Made by a program: the position numbers and the translations under genes | DNA from: a virus | Strand: one strand, 5' to 3' | Virus record (IMG/VR): IMGVR_UViG_3300027782_000034 | Span: 1-64,000 of that record | DNA length: 64,000 nucleotides | Shown here: piece by piece, positions 37,666 to 46,421 of the stretch | Layout of the letters: every line of letters begins with the position of its first letter | Position numbering within the stretch: position 1 is the first letter of the stretch | The notes under the pieces: generated by a model | The model's database searches: none | What the model was told of the DNA's origin: nothing | The model's input: only the letters and a program-made list of their open reading frames with translations

Positions 37666-38616
37666 TTAGTTATAGAAGATGCCAGAATAACTTGAATTTA
37701 AGTTGCCAGAAAACAACCCGATATTAATTTCCATCTTCTTAGCACGGAGCATTTCTCTAAATTGCTGGGTCAGCTGATTGCTTGCTGCTCGGTATTGTTG
37801 TTCTTTATTCTTATCGTCAATAGATAACCCACCTGCGTTGTAGGCAAGCTGATTACGACGATAGTGGCTAGATACCATATCGAATAGATACGACTGAATC
37901 CCAACCATCCACATCTCTCTAAAAGGAAATGTTTTTGTAGTAAGCAAAGGCTGGATAGGTGGTGGAGTTTCATTCCAATACATAATTGGTCGCAAAACCG
38001 CTTGTGTAATTTCAGCTGCATCAAACTCTACATCGTCTAACAAAGAGTTATCTGCTGGGCCATTATCTCGCATAGACAAGCGTATTTCTTCAATTGTAGG
38101 AGGCCCTAGCGTTCGCTTAGTCATATCATCGCTTACACCAAACAAACCACGCCTTACAAAAGCACAGCTTTGATTACTAAATAGCATGTTGCCATTAGAA
38201 TCAAATACCGCCCACTCCTCCATGTACACTCCAGGATTTCGTACAATGTCATCAGGTAGGGCATCCGCACGCACCAGCCCAGTAGCAGGGTTGAGGATAG
38301 TAACATCTATGGAATAAATTGGGTCGTTAACTGGGTCAATGCCTGTCAACTCCCGCATACGCAAAGTAACACCACAAGGTGGGTTACCAACATCATCGAA
38401 AGAAACATTAGGCTGGCTAATCGCAGCACTATCGGAACAACTTGCAACTGCGGATAAATCTACAACGATTCCTTGCGGATCTTTTAAATTCCAGAGCAAA
38501 CGAGCATACTGCCCCATTTGAATTTCATGGCACTGAATTTTAGCCAGCACAGGGCAGCCATCTACCAAAGTCTGTTTGGGTCTAAGATTATTTTGATTAA
38601 TACTTTCATTCGGCAT
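37666..38616 (-). CDS. Putative head-tail adaptor
   Basis: 316 residues. The first ~150 are a beta-sandwich-like domain; the C-terminal part is helical with TIEEIRLSMRDN, FPFREMWMVGIQSYLFD and a long amphipathic helix, the style of adaptor proteins binding portal. It is the first neck gene after the glycosyltransferase. Family not certain. Confidence 0.5.
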   Translation of the reverse strand: MPNESINQNNLRPKQTLVDGCPVLAKIQCHEIQMGQYARLLWNLKDPQGIVVDLSAVASCSDSAAISQPNVSFDDVGNPPCGVTLRMRELTGIDPVNDPIYSIDVTILNPATGLVRADALPDDIVRNPGVYMEEWAVFDSNGNMLFSNQSCAFVRRGLFGVSDDMTKRTLGPPTIEEIRLSMRDNGPADNSLLDDVEFDAAEITQAVLRPIMYWNETPPPIQPLLTTKTFPFREMWMVGIQSYLFDMVSSHYRRNQLAYNAGGLSIDDKNKEQQYRAASNQLTQQFREMLRAKKMEINIGLFSGNLNSSYSGIFYN

Positions 38617-38687
38617 AGTAGGTACTCCAGTTTATATCATTGTAATTTGTCAGGCAAGAAATCTGAATAGGAGTCCTAGACTTCAAC

Positions 38688-39920
38688 CTAAATATGCTGT
38701 AAGCCGGGGTGTCGCTGCCCTTTTAAAGCTACAAGCTCAAAGCGTAGAAATTTAAAGTTATTGTCTCTGTGCCAGTCTGAAGGAAAAACTTCTAAACAAT
38801 TAATCTGCTGGAATCTACAATCAATATTGCCATTACTTTTAGCAAAGTTATTGCGGGTGTATGGGTACATACTTACCGCACTAAAATGGGACTGCCACTC
38901 TACATCTCCATAACCCATTCCAGAATGCACCTCGGGTACAGTAATTGTCAGATACCCGCCGGGGACTAAAGCAGCATAGGCCACATTCATAAACTCTCGA
39001 ACTTGAACACCAGTCAACCACTGTAATTCAGTATCTGCAACAATATGCCCATAACTATCTTCGCCAAAGCCTTGCAACAGCTGCCTATCCGCATTCCAAC
39101 CTTCTGATTTAAGCTTAGTAATGTCTAGTACTGCCAAGTTATTTTGCTTCAACCAAGCTTGTATCAGCTGTGGCATGTATTGCTTACGTAAACTTAGGCT
39201 AGTGTCTTGAATTAATTGATTTCGTGCCCACACCGTATTGTCAGAAAACATCCGATATAGGTAATGACAACCACCCGTATGCTCAAATTTAGCCCCACTT
39301 ATGTAGGTCTTGATCATCAACTCATGATCATCACATACCGACAGCTCTGGGTTGTGCCCACCTGCCTTGTAATAAGCTTTGCGAGACCAACTACGCACAT
39401 GGTCGGGACAATAATATATTTCACATAAAGACCGAGGAGATATTGAAAAGCAACGAGTAGCTTTTAACTTGTGACCATAAACTTTAATATCGTATTCTTG
39501 CCAACCATGCTGCGAAGAGTAAGTAAAAGGGCTAAACTTAATGTCATTTTTGACTACATCTTTTTGTCTAAATACCGCAGTATCTGAATAAACAAAATCA
39601 GCACCAGATTTAAACTTATCGTGTATTATCTGCAGACTATTACCCGGTGCAAATAAGTCATCGTGATCGAACTCAACAAAGATATCTCCAGTAGCAGCGT
39701 CGCAGGCACTTCTTTTTAAGGCCCCAATATTGTGCGAGTTATTATTAGTAGTTACCAGCTTTACTCTTGGATCCTTGCGTATAACCTCGGGGATTGTGAC
39801 ATTTTTGCCATTAGGCAGAATAACCCATTCCCAATCGGTAAGTGTCTGCAATTTTAAGGAGGTGTAAGCCTCAACTAGATAGGCAGGTTTGTGCGTGGGC
39901 GTGAACAAGCTTAGTTTCAT
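38688..39920 (-). CDS. Family 2-type glycosyltransferase fused to a methyltransferase-like domain
   Basis: 410 residues. The N-terminal GT-A fold is clear: SLFTPTHKPAYLVEAYTSL (nucleotide-binding start), HNIGALKRSACDAATGDI, and the DxD-type metal site FDHDD at 84-88, then YSDTAVF and DDHELMIKT as the acceptor/catalytic Asp region. Residues ~255-400 look like the back half of a SAM methyltransferase (ADTELQWL, AYAALVPGGYLTITVPE) without an obvious glycine-rich SAM motif I. It would transfer a sugar to an unknown acceptor in the cytoplasm. Location between capsid and neck genes suggests virion glycosylation or a moron gene. It is preceded by a hairpin (39942-39976). Confidence 0.8.
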   Translation of the reverse strand: MKLSLFTPTHKPAYLVEAYTSLKLQTLTDWEWVILPNGKNVTIPEVIRKDPRVKLVTTNNNSHNIGALKRSACDAATGDIFVEFDHDDLFAPGNSLQIIHDKFKSGADFVYSDTAVFRQKDVVKNDIKFSPFTYSSQHGWQEYDIKVYGHKLKATRCFSISPRSLCEIYYCPDHVRSWSRKAYYKAGGHNPELSVCDDHELMIKTYISGAKFEHTGGCHYLYRMFSDNTVWARNQLIQDTSLSLRKQYMPQLIQAWLKQNNLAVLDITKLKSEGWNADRQLLQGFGEDSYGHIVADTELQWLTGVQVREFMNVAYAALVPGGYLTITVPEVHSGMGYGDVEWQSHFSAVSMYPYTRNNFAKSNGNIDCRFQQINCLEVFPSDWHRDNNFKFLRFELVALKGQRHPGLQHI

Positions 39921-39941
39921 AACTACTACTTTCTAAAATAG

Positions 39942-39976
39942 AAGATCGACCGGTCATATTGTAACCAGTCGATCTT
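39942..39976 (-). terminator. Hairpin, likely terminator, before glycosyltransferase
   Basis: Minus strand AAGATCGACTGGT and ACCGGTCGATCTT form a 13-bp stem (one G-U) with a 9-base loop, followed by CTATTTTAG. The U tract is weak, so termination may be partial or the hairpin may protect RNA ends. Confidence 0.6.
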
Positions 39977-40017
39977 AAATTGCACACATTTATAGAAAGT
40001 TTTTCTAAGTAGATGTC

Positions 40018-40389
40018 TTAGCTATTGCCAGCTAAAACAGCAGCTTCGTGAGCTTTCAAAGCAAGGATCGAGTTATAGATAGCAGGATCATTTGCTAAGT
40101 CATATGTTGCTTGTTTTACTGCGTAATCCTGTGCTTCTGGTGTAGAAGTCAAAGCGGCATTAAGCCCAGCAACAGCAGAGCCGAAACGGCTATGATCTGC
40201 AGCTTGCTTCGTAGGACTGTCAATGTGACGAAGTTGTCCGGCAAGTGCAAATAAGTCTGAGACTTCTGCTTCAGTACTAGGAACAATACCGTAACCGGCC
40301 AACTTGTTCATAAATACTTCAGCATGCACATTGCTAAACAAATAGTTGTAAGCATCAGTAGGATTAGGTAGACCATTCGAGTTAGCCAT
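40018..40389 (-). CDS. Small helical head protein
   Basis: 123 residues, fully helical, no membrane segment. It sits between two hairpins just after the major capsid gene, with GGAG upstream. Expression as its own short unit suggests an abundant small virion or head-completion protein. Family unknown. Confidence 0.5.
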   Translation of the reverse strand: MANSNGLPNPTDAYNYLFSNVHAEVFMNKLAGYGIVPSTEAEVSDLFALAGQLRHIDSPTKQAADHSRFGSAVAGLNAALTSTPEAQDYAVKQATYDLANDPAIYNSILALKAHEAAVLAGNS

Positions 40390-40418
40390 GTTAATTTCTC
40401 CAATTCTGGATTTTAAAG

Positions 40419-40450
40419 TAAGTTAGCCCCGCCTATGCAGGGCTAACTTA
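40419..40450 (-). terminator. Hairpin, likely terminator, after major capsid gene
   Basis: Minus strand TAAGTTAGCCC-TGCATAGGCG-GGGCTAACTTA: an 11-bp perfect stem, followed by CTTTAAAA. It begins ~10 bases after the capsid stop. The poor U tract means partial termination is likely. Confidence 0.65.
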
Positions 40451-40459
40451 GACTTGTGG

Positions 40460-41407
40460 TTAGGTAAAGTCAACCCTAGCAAGACCAGAGGTATGACCAA
40501 TGGTGCCACCTAAGGTTTCATAAGCAAAGAATTCAATGAAGTAAGCTTCACGACGGATGTACATCGTGGTGTCTTCAATGAGGTAGCTCTTGCCGATAAA
40601 TTTAGGGTCAGCGAAATGATACATCGTACCAGTTGGGACAAGTCCCTTCTTAATAGTGATGATCCACTGAACACCCATAAATTCGCTGTAGGTCCAACCA
40701 TTACGCATAATCTCTTCACTAAGATCGCCACCCATATCATTACGATTGAGTTTGGCAACTTCTTTGATAGTGATGTTATTAAGCAAAACGGAATGAACTT
40801 CAAGATTAGAAGGAGTGCCTGGCATAATCTTAAAGCTGTCCCACAGGTTGCTGCGGGTTACCCCACCGCTAAGCTGCTTGTACTGGATTACTCCAGAAGT
40901 AGGAACAGTTGTTCCTGCGCCAACAAGAGCAGTGTTGACCGCAGAAATAAATTTGCCATCTTCTTCCGCTAACATATCCTTTATGGCATTATCGGATAGG
41001 ATTTGTCTTATATCCATATGCCATGTACGAAGTTCATCCACATCCTTCGTGAATTTAGGGGTCACGATGCGGTCAAAGGTAACTCGGTACCTATCACCAC
41101 GGATGTACAAGTTGGTAGGAAGCGTGGCAAAAGGAATCGAGATTGCTGCTGGAGAATCTGGTTCTTTGTCCACGATCTTTACAGGTTTGTCGGTATCGAC
41201 TTGACGATCAAGATCATCATTGCTAAGTGGGATTGGTGGCATAATACGTCTGTAAAAGCCATCTTCACGCATCTTGGTCCTAGTGAAGTCGTTGACAGCG
41301 TCAACAGCTTGCTTTTCTAGGTTAGAGTCACGGGAAGCCAATTTTTCAAAAATCGTTTGACTAAGAAGTTTGCTTTCTTCTTGAGTCATGATACTAGAAT
41401 TAGCCAT
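40460..41407 (-). CDS. Major capsid protein (putative)
   Basis: 315 residues. It has an N-terminal helical ~60 residues, a long charged strand region (YIRGDRYRVTFDRIVTPKF resembling an E-loop or P-domain strand) and an alpha/beta rest, consistent with an HK97-fold shell protein. It has the strongest ribosome binding site seen (AACAAGGAGG) and a following hairpin, as expected for the most abundant protein, and lies after protease, scaffold and decoration genes. HK97 fold is inferred, not shown. Confidence 0.7.
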   Translation of the reverse strand: MANSSIMTQEESKLLSQTIFEKLASRDSNLEKQAVDAVNDFTRTKMREDGFYRRIMPPIPLSNDDLDRQVDTDKPVKIVDKEPDSPAAISIPFATLPTNLYIRGDRYRVTFDRIVTPKFTKDVDELRTWHMDIRQILSDNAIKDMLAEEDGKFISAVNTALVGAGTTVPTSGVIQYKQLSGGVTRSNLWDSFKIMPGTPSNLEVHSVLLNNITIKEVAKLNRNDMGGDLSEEIMRNGWTYSEFMGVQWIITIKKGLVPTGTMYHFADPKFIGKSYLIEDTTMYIRREAYFIEFFAYETLGGTIGHTSGLARVDFT

Positions 41408-41476
41408 TTATAAGAACCTCCTTGTTATATCAGTCAAGCTGCAAGCTTAACTGAGTCAAGATTAAGAGAAAAGTTA

Positions 41477-42007
41477 TTAATTCCAAGGGAACACAGGGCA
41501 AGGCCAGAATGCCAAAGCATTCTTGCCGTAACCATTGTCCACAACACCACGGGAAACAAGACCAACAATCATATTGGTACCCATCGTACCAGCAGAAAGC
41601 TTGCCTGCGTTACCACCAGTGGTAGCAGAGGTTAAAGCAGCGTTGGGAAGGTAAGAACCAGACACATACGAAGTTGTTACCAACTCATACGCACCAGTTC
41701 CAACCAATGCCAAGGATTGACCGGTGGGGCCAATTGGGATGAATACACCCTTAACAGTGGAGGCATCGCCACCATCGTTAACAATATCTGGGTCATCAGA
41801 ATTGGCGAAGAGAAACATAGGCATAACCTTAAGGTTGCCAACGCCAAGAATGAATTTACCAGAAGAATTCAAAGAAACGACAGAGCCTGCAGGAACAACA
41901 GTAGTTACGCTAGCATCAAGTGCTGCGGTATAATCTACTGCGTTCATATTTGGCCAACCCTTCAACGCATTGAGAGTGTTGGCAGTCATTTGCCGTGGAG
42001 CAGCCAT
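41477..42007 (-). CDS. Putative capsid decoration protein
   Basis: 176 residues, Gly/Ala/Val/Thr-rich, beta predicted, in the style of small outer-capsid decoration or stabilising proteins. A TTAGGAGG site precedes its ATG. Placed directly upstream of the capsid gene as is common. Confidence 0.6.
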   Translation of the reverse strand: MAAPRQMTANTLNALKGWPNMNAVDYTAALDASVTTVVPAGSVVSLNSSGKFILGVGNLKVMPMFLFANSDDPDIVNDGGDASTVKGVFIPIGPTGQSLALVGTGAYELVTTSYVSGSYLPNAALTSATTGGNAGKLSAGTMGTNMIVGLVSRGVVDNGYGKNALAFWPCPVFPWN

Positions 42008-42063
42008 AATTGTCCTCCTAAGACCAAATTAAGACTCGTAATGAGTCTATAGTGTTAAAGTAG

Positions 42064-42504
42064 TTAAGAACCAGGGGCGCGCATTACTGCCCAAATCGCC
42101 TCATCCGATGCCTTCTTTTCAGAAGAACGGCGACCTACATACGGATCATTTAAACTGGTACGGCCTTTGAGACCTGGCTTAATGCCTGCCTCTCTATCCG
42201 AAACAGCTTGTCCAAGGTCAGAGCCAGTTTTCTCAGCAGCAGTTTTAAACTGATACATTTTGTCAACGGCATTGACCAACAAGTCTAAACTTTGGGCATG
42301 ATTGCTCAACATCGAAACAGCTGCCTGTTTTTGATGGGGAGCAACACAACCAGTTCGCTCCAACTGAGCAAGAACAGCAGACTGTTTATCGGCAGCTTGC
42401 TTATCTTGCACATGTCGTGCTTGTGCTTGCTTCAACAATCGATCATTTAGCGTCGAGGTGACAGCAATGTATTCGATCATTTGAGCGGCTAGCTTTGTGT
42501 TCAC
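42064..42504 (-). CDS. Small helical head-region protein
   Basis: 146 residues; GTG start at 42504 with TTGGAGG upstream. Helical, with many Gln/Ala/Lys and a likely coiled-coil in residues 15-75. It lies between the scaffold-like and decoration genes. It may be a minor scaffold or core protein. Confidence 0.5.
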   Translation of the reverse strand: MNTKLAAQMIEYIAVTSTLNDRLLKQAQARHVQDKQAADKQSAVLAQLERTGCVAPHQKQAAVSMLSNHAQSLDLLVNAVDKMYQFKTAAEKTGSDLGQAVSDREAGIKPGLKGRTSLNDPYVGRRSSEKKASDEAIWAVMRAPGS

Positions 42505-42540
42505 TGTATAAATCCTCCAAGAATAAATTTTAAAGAAAGA

Positions 42541-43740
42541 TTAACGGCGGGAACGCTCTAGAACTTCTTGAATGTAATCCCGCACATTTTTGTTAGCTGC
42601 ACCTTTTTTAGCTGCTGCTTGTTTATAAGCTGCTTCAACTTCCATGTTAGGGGCAGCACCTGCAGTTTCTGGAGGAGCACCACCGCCCATTTCTGGAGGA
42701 GCACCGCCACCTTCCTCAGGAATGCCACTTTCAGAACCATGACCAGCCATAGCTGCTTCTAGTTCTTCAGCAGAAATACCGAGGTGATCTAAAACAGCTG
42801 CCAACTGTTCTACGTCGTCACCGCCTTCGCCTTCTGGAGCTTCGCCACCACCCATAGCACCAGCCATAGCAGCTTCGTCACCACCAGCAGCGGAAGGATC
42901 CATTTCTGGAGGCATCATCTCTTCGCCTTCAGCTTGCTTTTGCAATTCGTTTTGATAGCTGTGCAAGTAAGCTGCAGTCTTGTCTGCATCATCATTAGCA
43001 GTCTTAATGATTTCAGTCAAAGTGGAGTATACAAGGGAGTCAGCAGCTCGTTTATCAAACTGACCACTCAACAACCCTGCAAGTTCCCAGCCAGCTTGGC
43101 CGGCAAGATCTACTGCACCTTTTTCTTCCATCATGTCAGATGCAGAGTCAGAGCCTGAGTCTGAGTCAGATTTGCGGGCTTCTTCGTCATCATCATGGAA
43201 TTCTGCATTCTTTGTCAAAGAGACAAGAACACGGTTTCCAAGATCGTTAGAAAGCTTGTGCAATGCTGCAGTAGACATAGAGGCATACTTGTTGCCATCT
43301 AGTTCACTGTTATCAGTGCTAGCAGGATGTGAAGTGTCCACATCGTCTTTTTCAGCTTTTACTGAAGAGGTTTCCACTGAAGGATCCTCTCCGGTTGGTT
43401 TTTTGTTAGTTCCAATCTGCATCTGGTCGTCTGAAGCAGATCCAGTAGGATCCTTTTCAGCAGCCCACTTGTTTGCAGAAGCTCGCTTCTTAGCTGCAGC
43501 TTTTTTAGCATTTTCAACAGAGGCTGGGCCTTGATCGGCCTTTACATCTGCTGTGTTTTCTGCGGATCGTGCACCTGTTGTGGCATCTTCCGTAGAATCA
43601 TCCACATCTTTCACAGGATGGGTGGTATCTCCGCCAATAGCACCTGGCTCTGTATTAGCCGCTGCATTCTTTTCGGAATAACCAACCGCCTTCAGAAAGC
43701 GATCAATAGAGTCTATTTGATTCTTAACTGTTGTCGCCAT
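42541..43740 (-). CDS. Putative scaffolding / prohead core protein
   Basis: 399 residues, very acidic and low-complexity: Ala/Lys/Asp/Ser-rich first half with a SDSDSGSDSASD run, then helical segments and Gly/Glu/Met/Pro repeats (GGGAPPEM) and a basic C-terminus (NVRDYIQEVLERSRR) that could bind capsid. Sits directly after protease and before capsid, the standard place of a scaffold that is later removed by proteolysis. No sequence family assigned. Confidence 0.6.
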   Translation of the reverse strand: MATTVKNQIDSIDRFLKAVGYSEKNAAANTEPGAIGGDTTHPVKDVDDSTEDATTGARSAENTADVKADQGPASVENAKKAAAKKRASANKWAAEKDPTGSASDDQMQIGTNKKPTGEDPSVETSSVKAEKDDVDTSHPASTDNSELDGNKYASMSTAALHKLSNDLGNRVLVSLTKNAEFHDDDEEARKSDSDSGSDSASDMMEEKGAVDLAGQAGWELAGLLSGQFDKRAADSLVYSTLTEIIKTANDDADKTAAYLHSYQNELQKQAEGEEMMPPEMDPSAAGGDEAAMAGAMGGGEAPEGEGGDDVEQLAAVLDHLGISAEELEAAMAGHGSESGIPEEGGGAPPEMGGGAPPETAGAAPNMEVEAAYKQAAAKKGAANKNVRDYIQEVLERSRR

Positions 43741-43781
43741 TTAAAAATACTCCTTACAAAACGGCACCGAGTTTCGATGAC

Positions 43782-45260
43782 CTAGTTAAATATTCGATTC
43801 TGTCGCAGACTTAACTTAACTGTTGAGGTAAAGTCGTTGTCTGTTGCAGCTAGCCTCCACAATCCTGCTAGCTTATACATTGCATATTCTTTGGCTAGGC
43901 TTTCACCTTCCAAATTACATGCAGCTGCTTTTTGGCGGATCACAGGAGCAGCCTGCCCCCGGATACAACTCAAGAAACTTCGGTCCTTCGTTGCTGAGCT
44001 TTGAAGCGAGTGACTCGCAGTCAAAGTAGCAGCGAATGCCTTAGAACTTTCATTAGCTGTCTTGTCAATAAATGAGCATGCACCTCGCTCAATCTCGAGA
44101 GGCAAAGATTCATCCGCAGCCATTAGCGTATATATTTCTGGAAGTATTAAGGCTGCAGATTTCATGTGCTCTTCGTGTCCTGCCAATCGTGCATAATCAA
44201 ATAATGTTAAAAATATTTTATTATCTGCTAACGCAGCTAACTGTTTGCTACATTGCTCCGAGCCCAGTTTTGCCAGCATTTCTATAGGGAAAGCAGAGGT
44301 TTCTACCGCTCGGTAAGTATTAGCATCACCCATTTCAGCAAATTTTTCAAGAGCAGCTAGCCCATATCCTAATTTAACTTGAGCAGTATTTTTCTCTGAC
44401 CATAACCCATGTCGTCCCGATTGATAAAGAACAACTTCTAGTGGAGCAGTCGAAGCAGAAGCTAACTTGATATAATCTTGAAACTCAAATATGCCAGAAT
44501 CTGCTGCTGCTTTTGTTAAGTAATTAGCCTTAGCTCCGTAGGCAATACGATCTGCTGGACGGAACACTCGACTAATATCAAACCAGACTGGGTCGGGATT
44601 GTCTACATGCAGGTGGTGAACATCGCTACCAACTTTTACTAATCTAGTAAGATTTTCTTTACAGCCACCCGCTGCACACTTTTCTCTTGTGCAATATTCA
44701 TCTCTAGTTTTAGCGGCATGTTTGCAGAATGAACAAACATCGTGTGGAACACGGCAAGCCATGCTCACAGCTATGTCGTCCCCTCTTGCAATCTTTTCTA
44801 ATTCTGTATCTGCAATAAAGCCACCATTTCGATCCGCTGCTGACTTGCTGGCATTCAATGCACAAAGCAACTCTACTCTACGCATATCCTCGTTGTATGC
44901 GGAAGCTTTAACTACACCATAGAAAGGGTCGCCTCGTTCTGCTTTGTTTTTATGATTGCGGAAGAACTTAGCAAATTTAACGAAGGTGCCATGGTGATCC
45001 CGACAAGTAGCTTCTTTAAACCCATCGCCATTGCGGTTAGGGCCGTAAGCTTCGCTGGCACCTAACGCAATTAAATGAATAGGAACTTCGTCTTTGGCAA
45101 ACTTGACATTATCTAACTGAGGTAAGAAGGTATGGCTGGCTCTTTTTAAAAACTCTTGACGATCATTACCAATCAACCCACGACTGCTCACCTTGATTGG
45201 GGAAACAATTCGTTGATCAAAATCCCAGCCAGCTGGAGAAACAAGTTTAATTAGTGCCAT
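43782..45260 (-). CDS. Prohead maturation protease (putative)
   Basis: 492 residues. The first ~175 residues fit a herpesvirus/HK97-type serine protease: SEAYGPNRNGDGF, a candidate catalytic His103 in FFRNHKN, then RRVELLCAL and a candidate catalytic Ser166 in GDDIAVSMACRV. A Cys/His-rich insertion follows immediately (CSFC...C...C...C, residues 176-200), probably a zinc knuckle. The C-terminal ~280 residues are helical and may be a core or scaffold part. The order protease, scaffold, capsid fits. Catalytic residues are by pattern only. Confidence 0.65.
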   Translation of the reverse strand: MALIKLVSPAGWDFDQRIVSPIKVSSRGLIGNDRQEFLKRASHTFLPQLDNVKFAKDEVPIHLIALGASEAYGPNRNGDGFKEATCRDHHGTFVKFAKFFRNHKNKAERGDPFYGVVKASAYNEDMRRVELLCALNASKSAADRNGGFIADTELEKIARGDDIAVSMACRVPHDVCSFCKHAAKTRDEYCTREKCAAGGCKENLTRLVKVGSDVHHLHVDNPDPVWFDISRVFRPADRIAYGAKANYLTKAAADSGIFEFQDYIKLASASTAPLEVVLYQSGRHGLWSEKNTAQVKLGYGLAALEKFAEMGDANTYRAVETSAFPIEMLAKLGSEQCSKQLAALADNKIFLTLFDYARLAGHEEHMKSAALILPEIYTLMAADESLPLEIERGACSFIDKTANESSKAFAATLTASHSLQSSATKDRSFLSCIRGQAAPVIRQKAAACNLEGESLAKEYAMYKLAGLWRLAATDNDFTSTVKLSLRQNRIFN

Positions 45261-45272
45261 AGCTATCCTCCA

Positions 45273-46421
45273 TTACTGCATTGTGTTAGATGTTTGATCT
45301 GGCATAATCGCAGTGCGTAGTGCGTTTAGCGTGTCTTTAGCCTCATTACGATTAGCTGAATCTTGTTGATACTTCCGGCTTATCGCACCACGACCAAGCC
45401 CCCAACCACCCGCTAACAGCCCTAATAAACCTAGTTTTCCAGGACGTATTTTACCTGCCATAGTTCGCATTCCAGAAAGCTGAGAACGCTCTAAGATACT
45501 TTTAGCTAAAGCTTCATCTAATCCAGTGGCTAGTGTAGCTTTTAACCTAGAAGGAGTCATACCAGATATATAAGATTTAGGTAAAAGATTCTTAAGCTGC
45601 TCTTCGGTTAAATTACTATAAAAATGACCTAAATCGCCACCCGGTGGAACGGCTCCGTTGCGCAGTGCAGAATTAAGCTTGTTTAAGTTAATTGCACTTT
45701 TAGGAGCTTTGCCATTAATAGGCACTGCGTTTGCAATTTCTGCTCTTAATGATTTTGCAACTACATCGGGGTCGTATGTTGCCTTGTTGGCTATATAAGC
45801 ACCAGCCCCGCCGGCAGCTGCTGTATTTAGTCCGTGTGCAGCGTAATTAGTAACTTCAGGCATGCTGCTATCGGCCACACCTTGTAATTTATTTATTTCA
45901 GCTAGTTGTTCTGCTGGAGTTCTACTTTTAATTTGAGTAGCGCTACGCTGTGCATTTGAAGCATTACGTGGCAGCGGCAATGAAGAAGTGATTCCAGGGC
46001 TCTTTTCAAAATGCAGAGCTTTGCTTAACACATCAGGATTGAAGGCTAATCCAAGACCACCACCGATAGCACCTCCAGCTAGCCCGCCTTTTAATGCCTT
46101 CCAGCCTGCGCCTTCCTCGCCATTCAATAAAGCAGAAGCTGCTCCAGTACCTGCTCCAACTCCTGCGCCAGCTAGCCCGGATAACAGCACATTACGAGTA
46201 GAGCTATCCATTCTGCCAAATCCGGATTTTAAAGAATCAAGCAAACCCGCTTCTGCAATCTTTTCGGAGTAGTCCGCACCGATGTCTCTTAAAGGAAAAG
46301 AAGTGGCCATAGCCTCTTTGGACATACGAGGAATATGCCCAGAGTCTAAAGCTTGCTTTCTAGCAGCCAGAAGCTGCAAACCTTGTGAATAAGTAATGCT
46401 ACCTAATGATATCGGTTTCAT
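45273..46421 (-). CDS. Gly-zipper virion or membrane protein
   Basis: 382 residues. There are two Gly/Ala-rich hydrophobic segments: around residues 77-140 (LAGAGVGAGTGAASAL and GLAGGAIGGGLGLAF) and near residues 330-345 (GLLGLLAGGWGLG). These are glycine-zipper patterns found in membrane-inserting phage virion proteins. Start overlaps the upstream gene by 23 bases. Could be an ejected membrane-active protein, which is inference. Confidence 0.45.
   Translation of the reverse strand: MKPISLGSITYSQGLQLLAARKQALDSGHIPRMSKEAMATSFPLRDIGADYSEKIAEAGLLDSLKSGFGRMDSSTRNVLLSGLAGAGVGAGTGAASALLNGEEGAGWKALKGGLAGGAIGGGLGLAFNPDVLSKALHFEKSPGITSSLPLPRNASNAQRSATQIKSRTPAEQLAEINKLQGVADSSMPEVTNYAAHGLNTAAAGGAGAYIANKATYDPDVVAKSLRAEIANAVPINGKAPKSAINLNKLNSALRNGAVPPGGDLGHFYSNLTEEQLKNLLPKSYISGMTPSRLKATLATGLDEALAKSILERSQLSGMRTMAGKIRPGKLGLLGLLAGGWGLGRGAISRKYQQDSANRNEAKDTLNALRTAIMPDQTSNTMQ

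Noticed and set aside
41408-41476. Hairpin before the major capsid gene as terminator
   Set aside because: An 11-bp stem is present on the minus strand but is followed by TATAACAAGGAGG, not a U tract; more likely an RNA feature of the leader, or chance.
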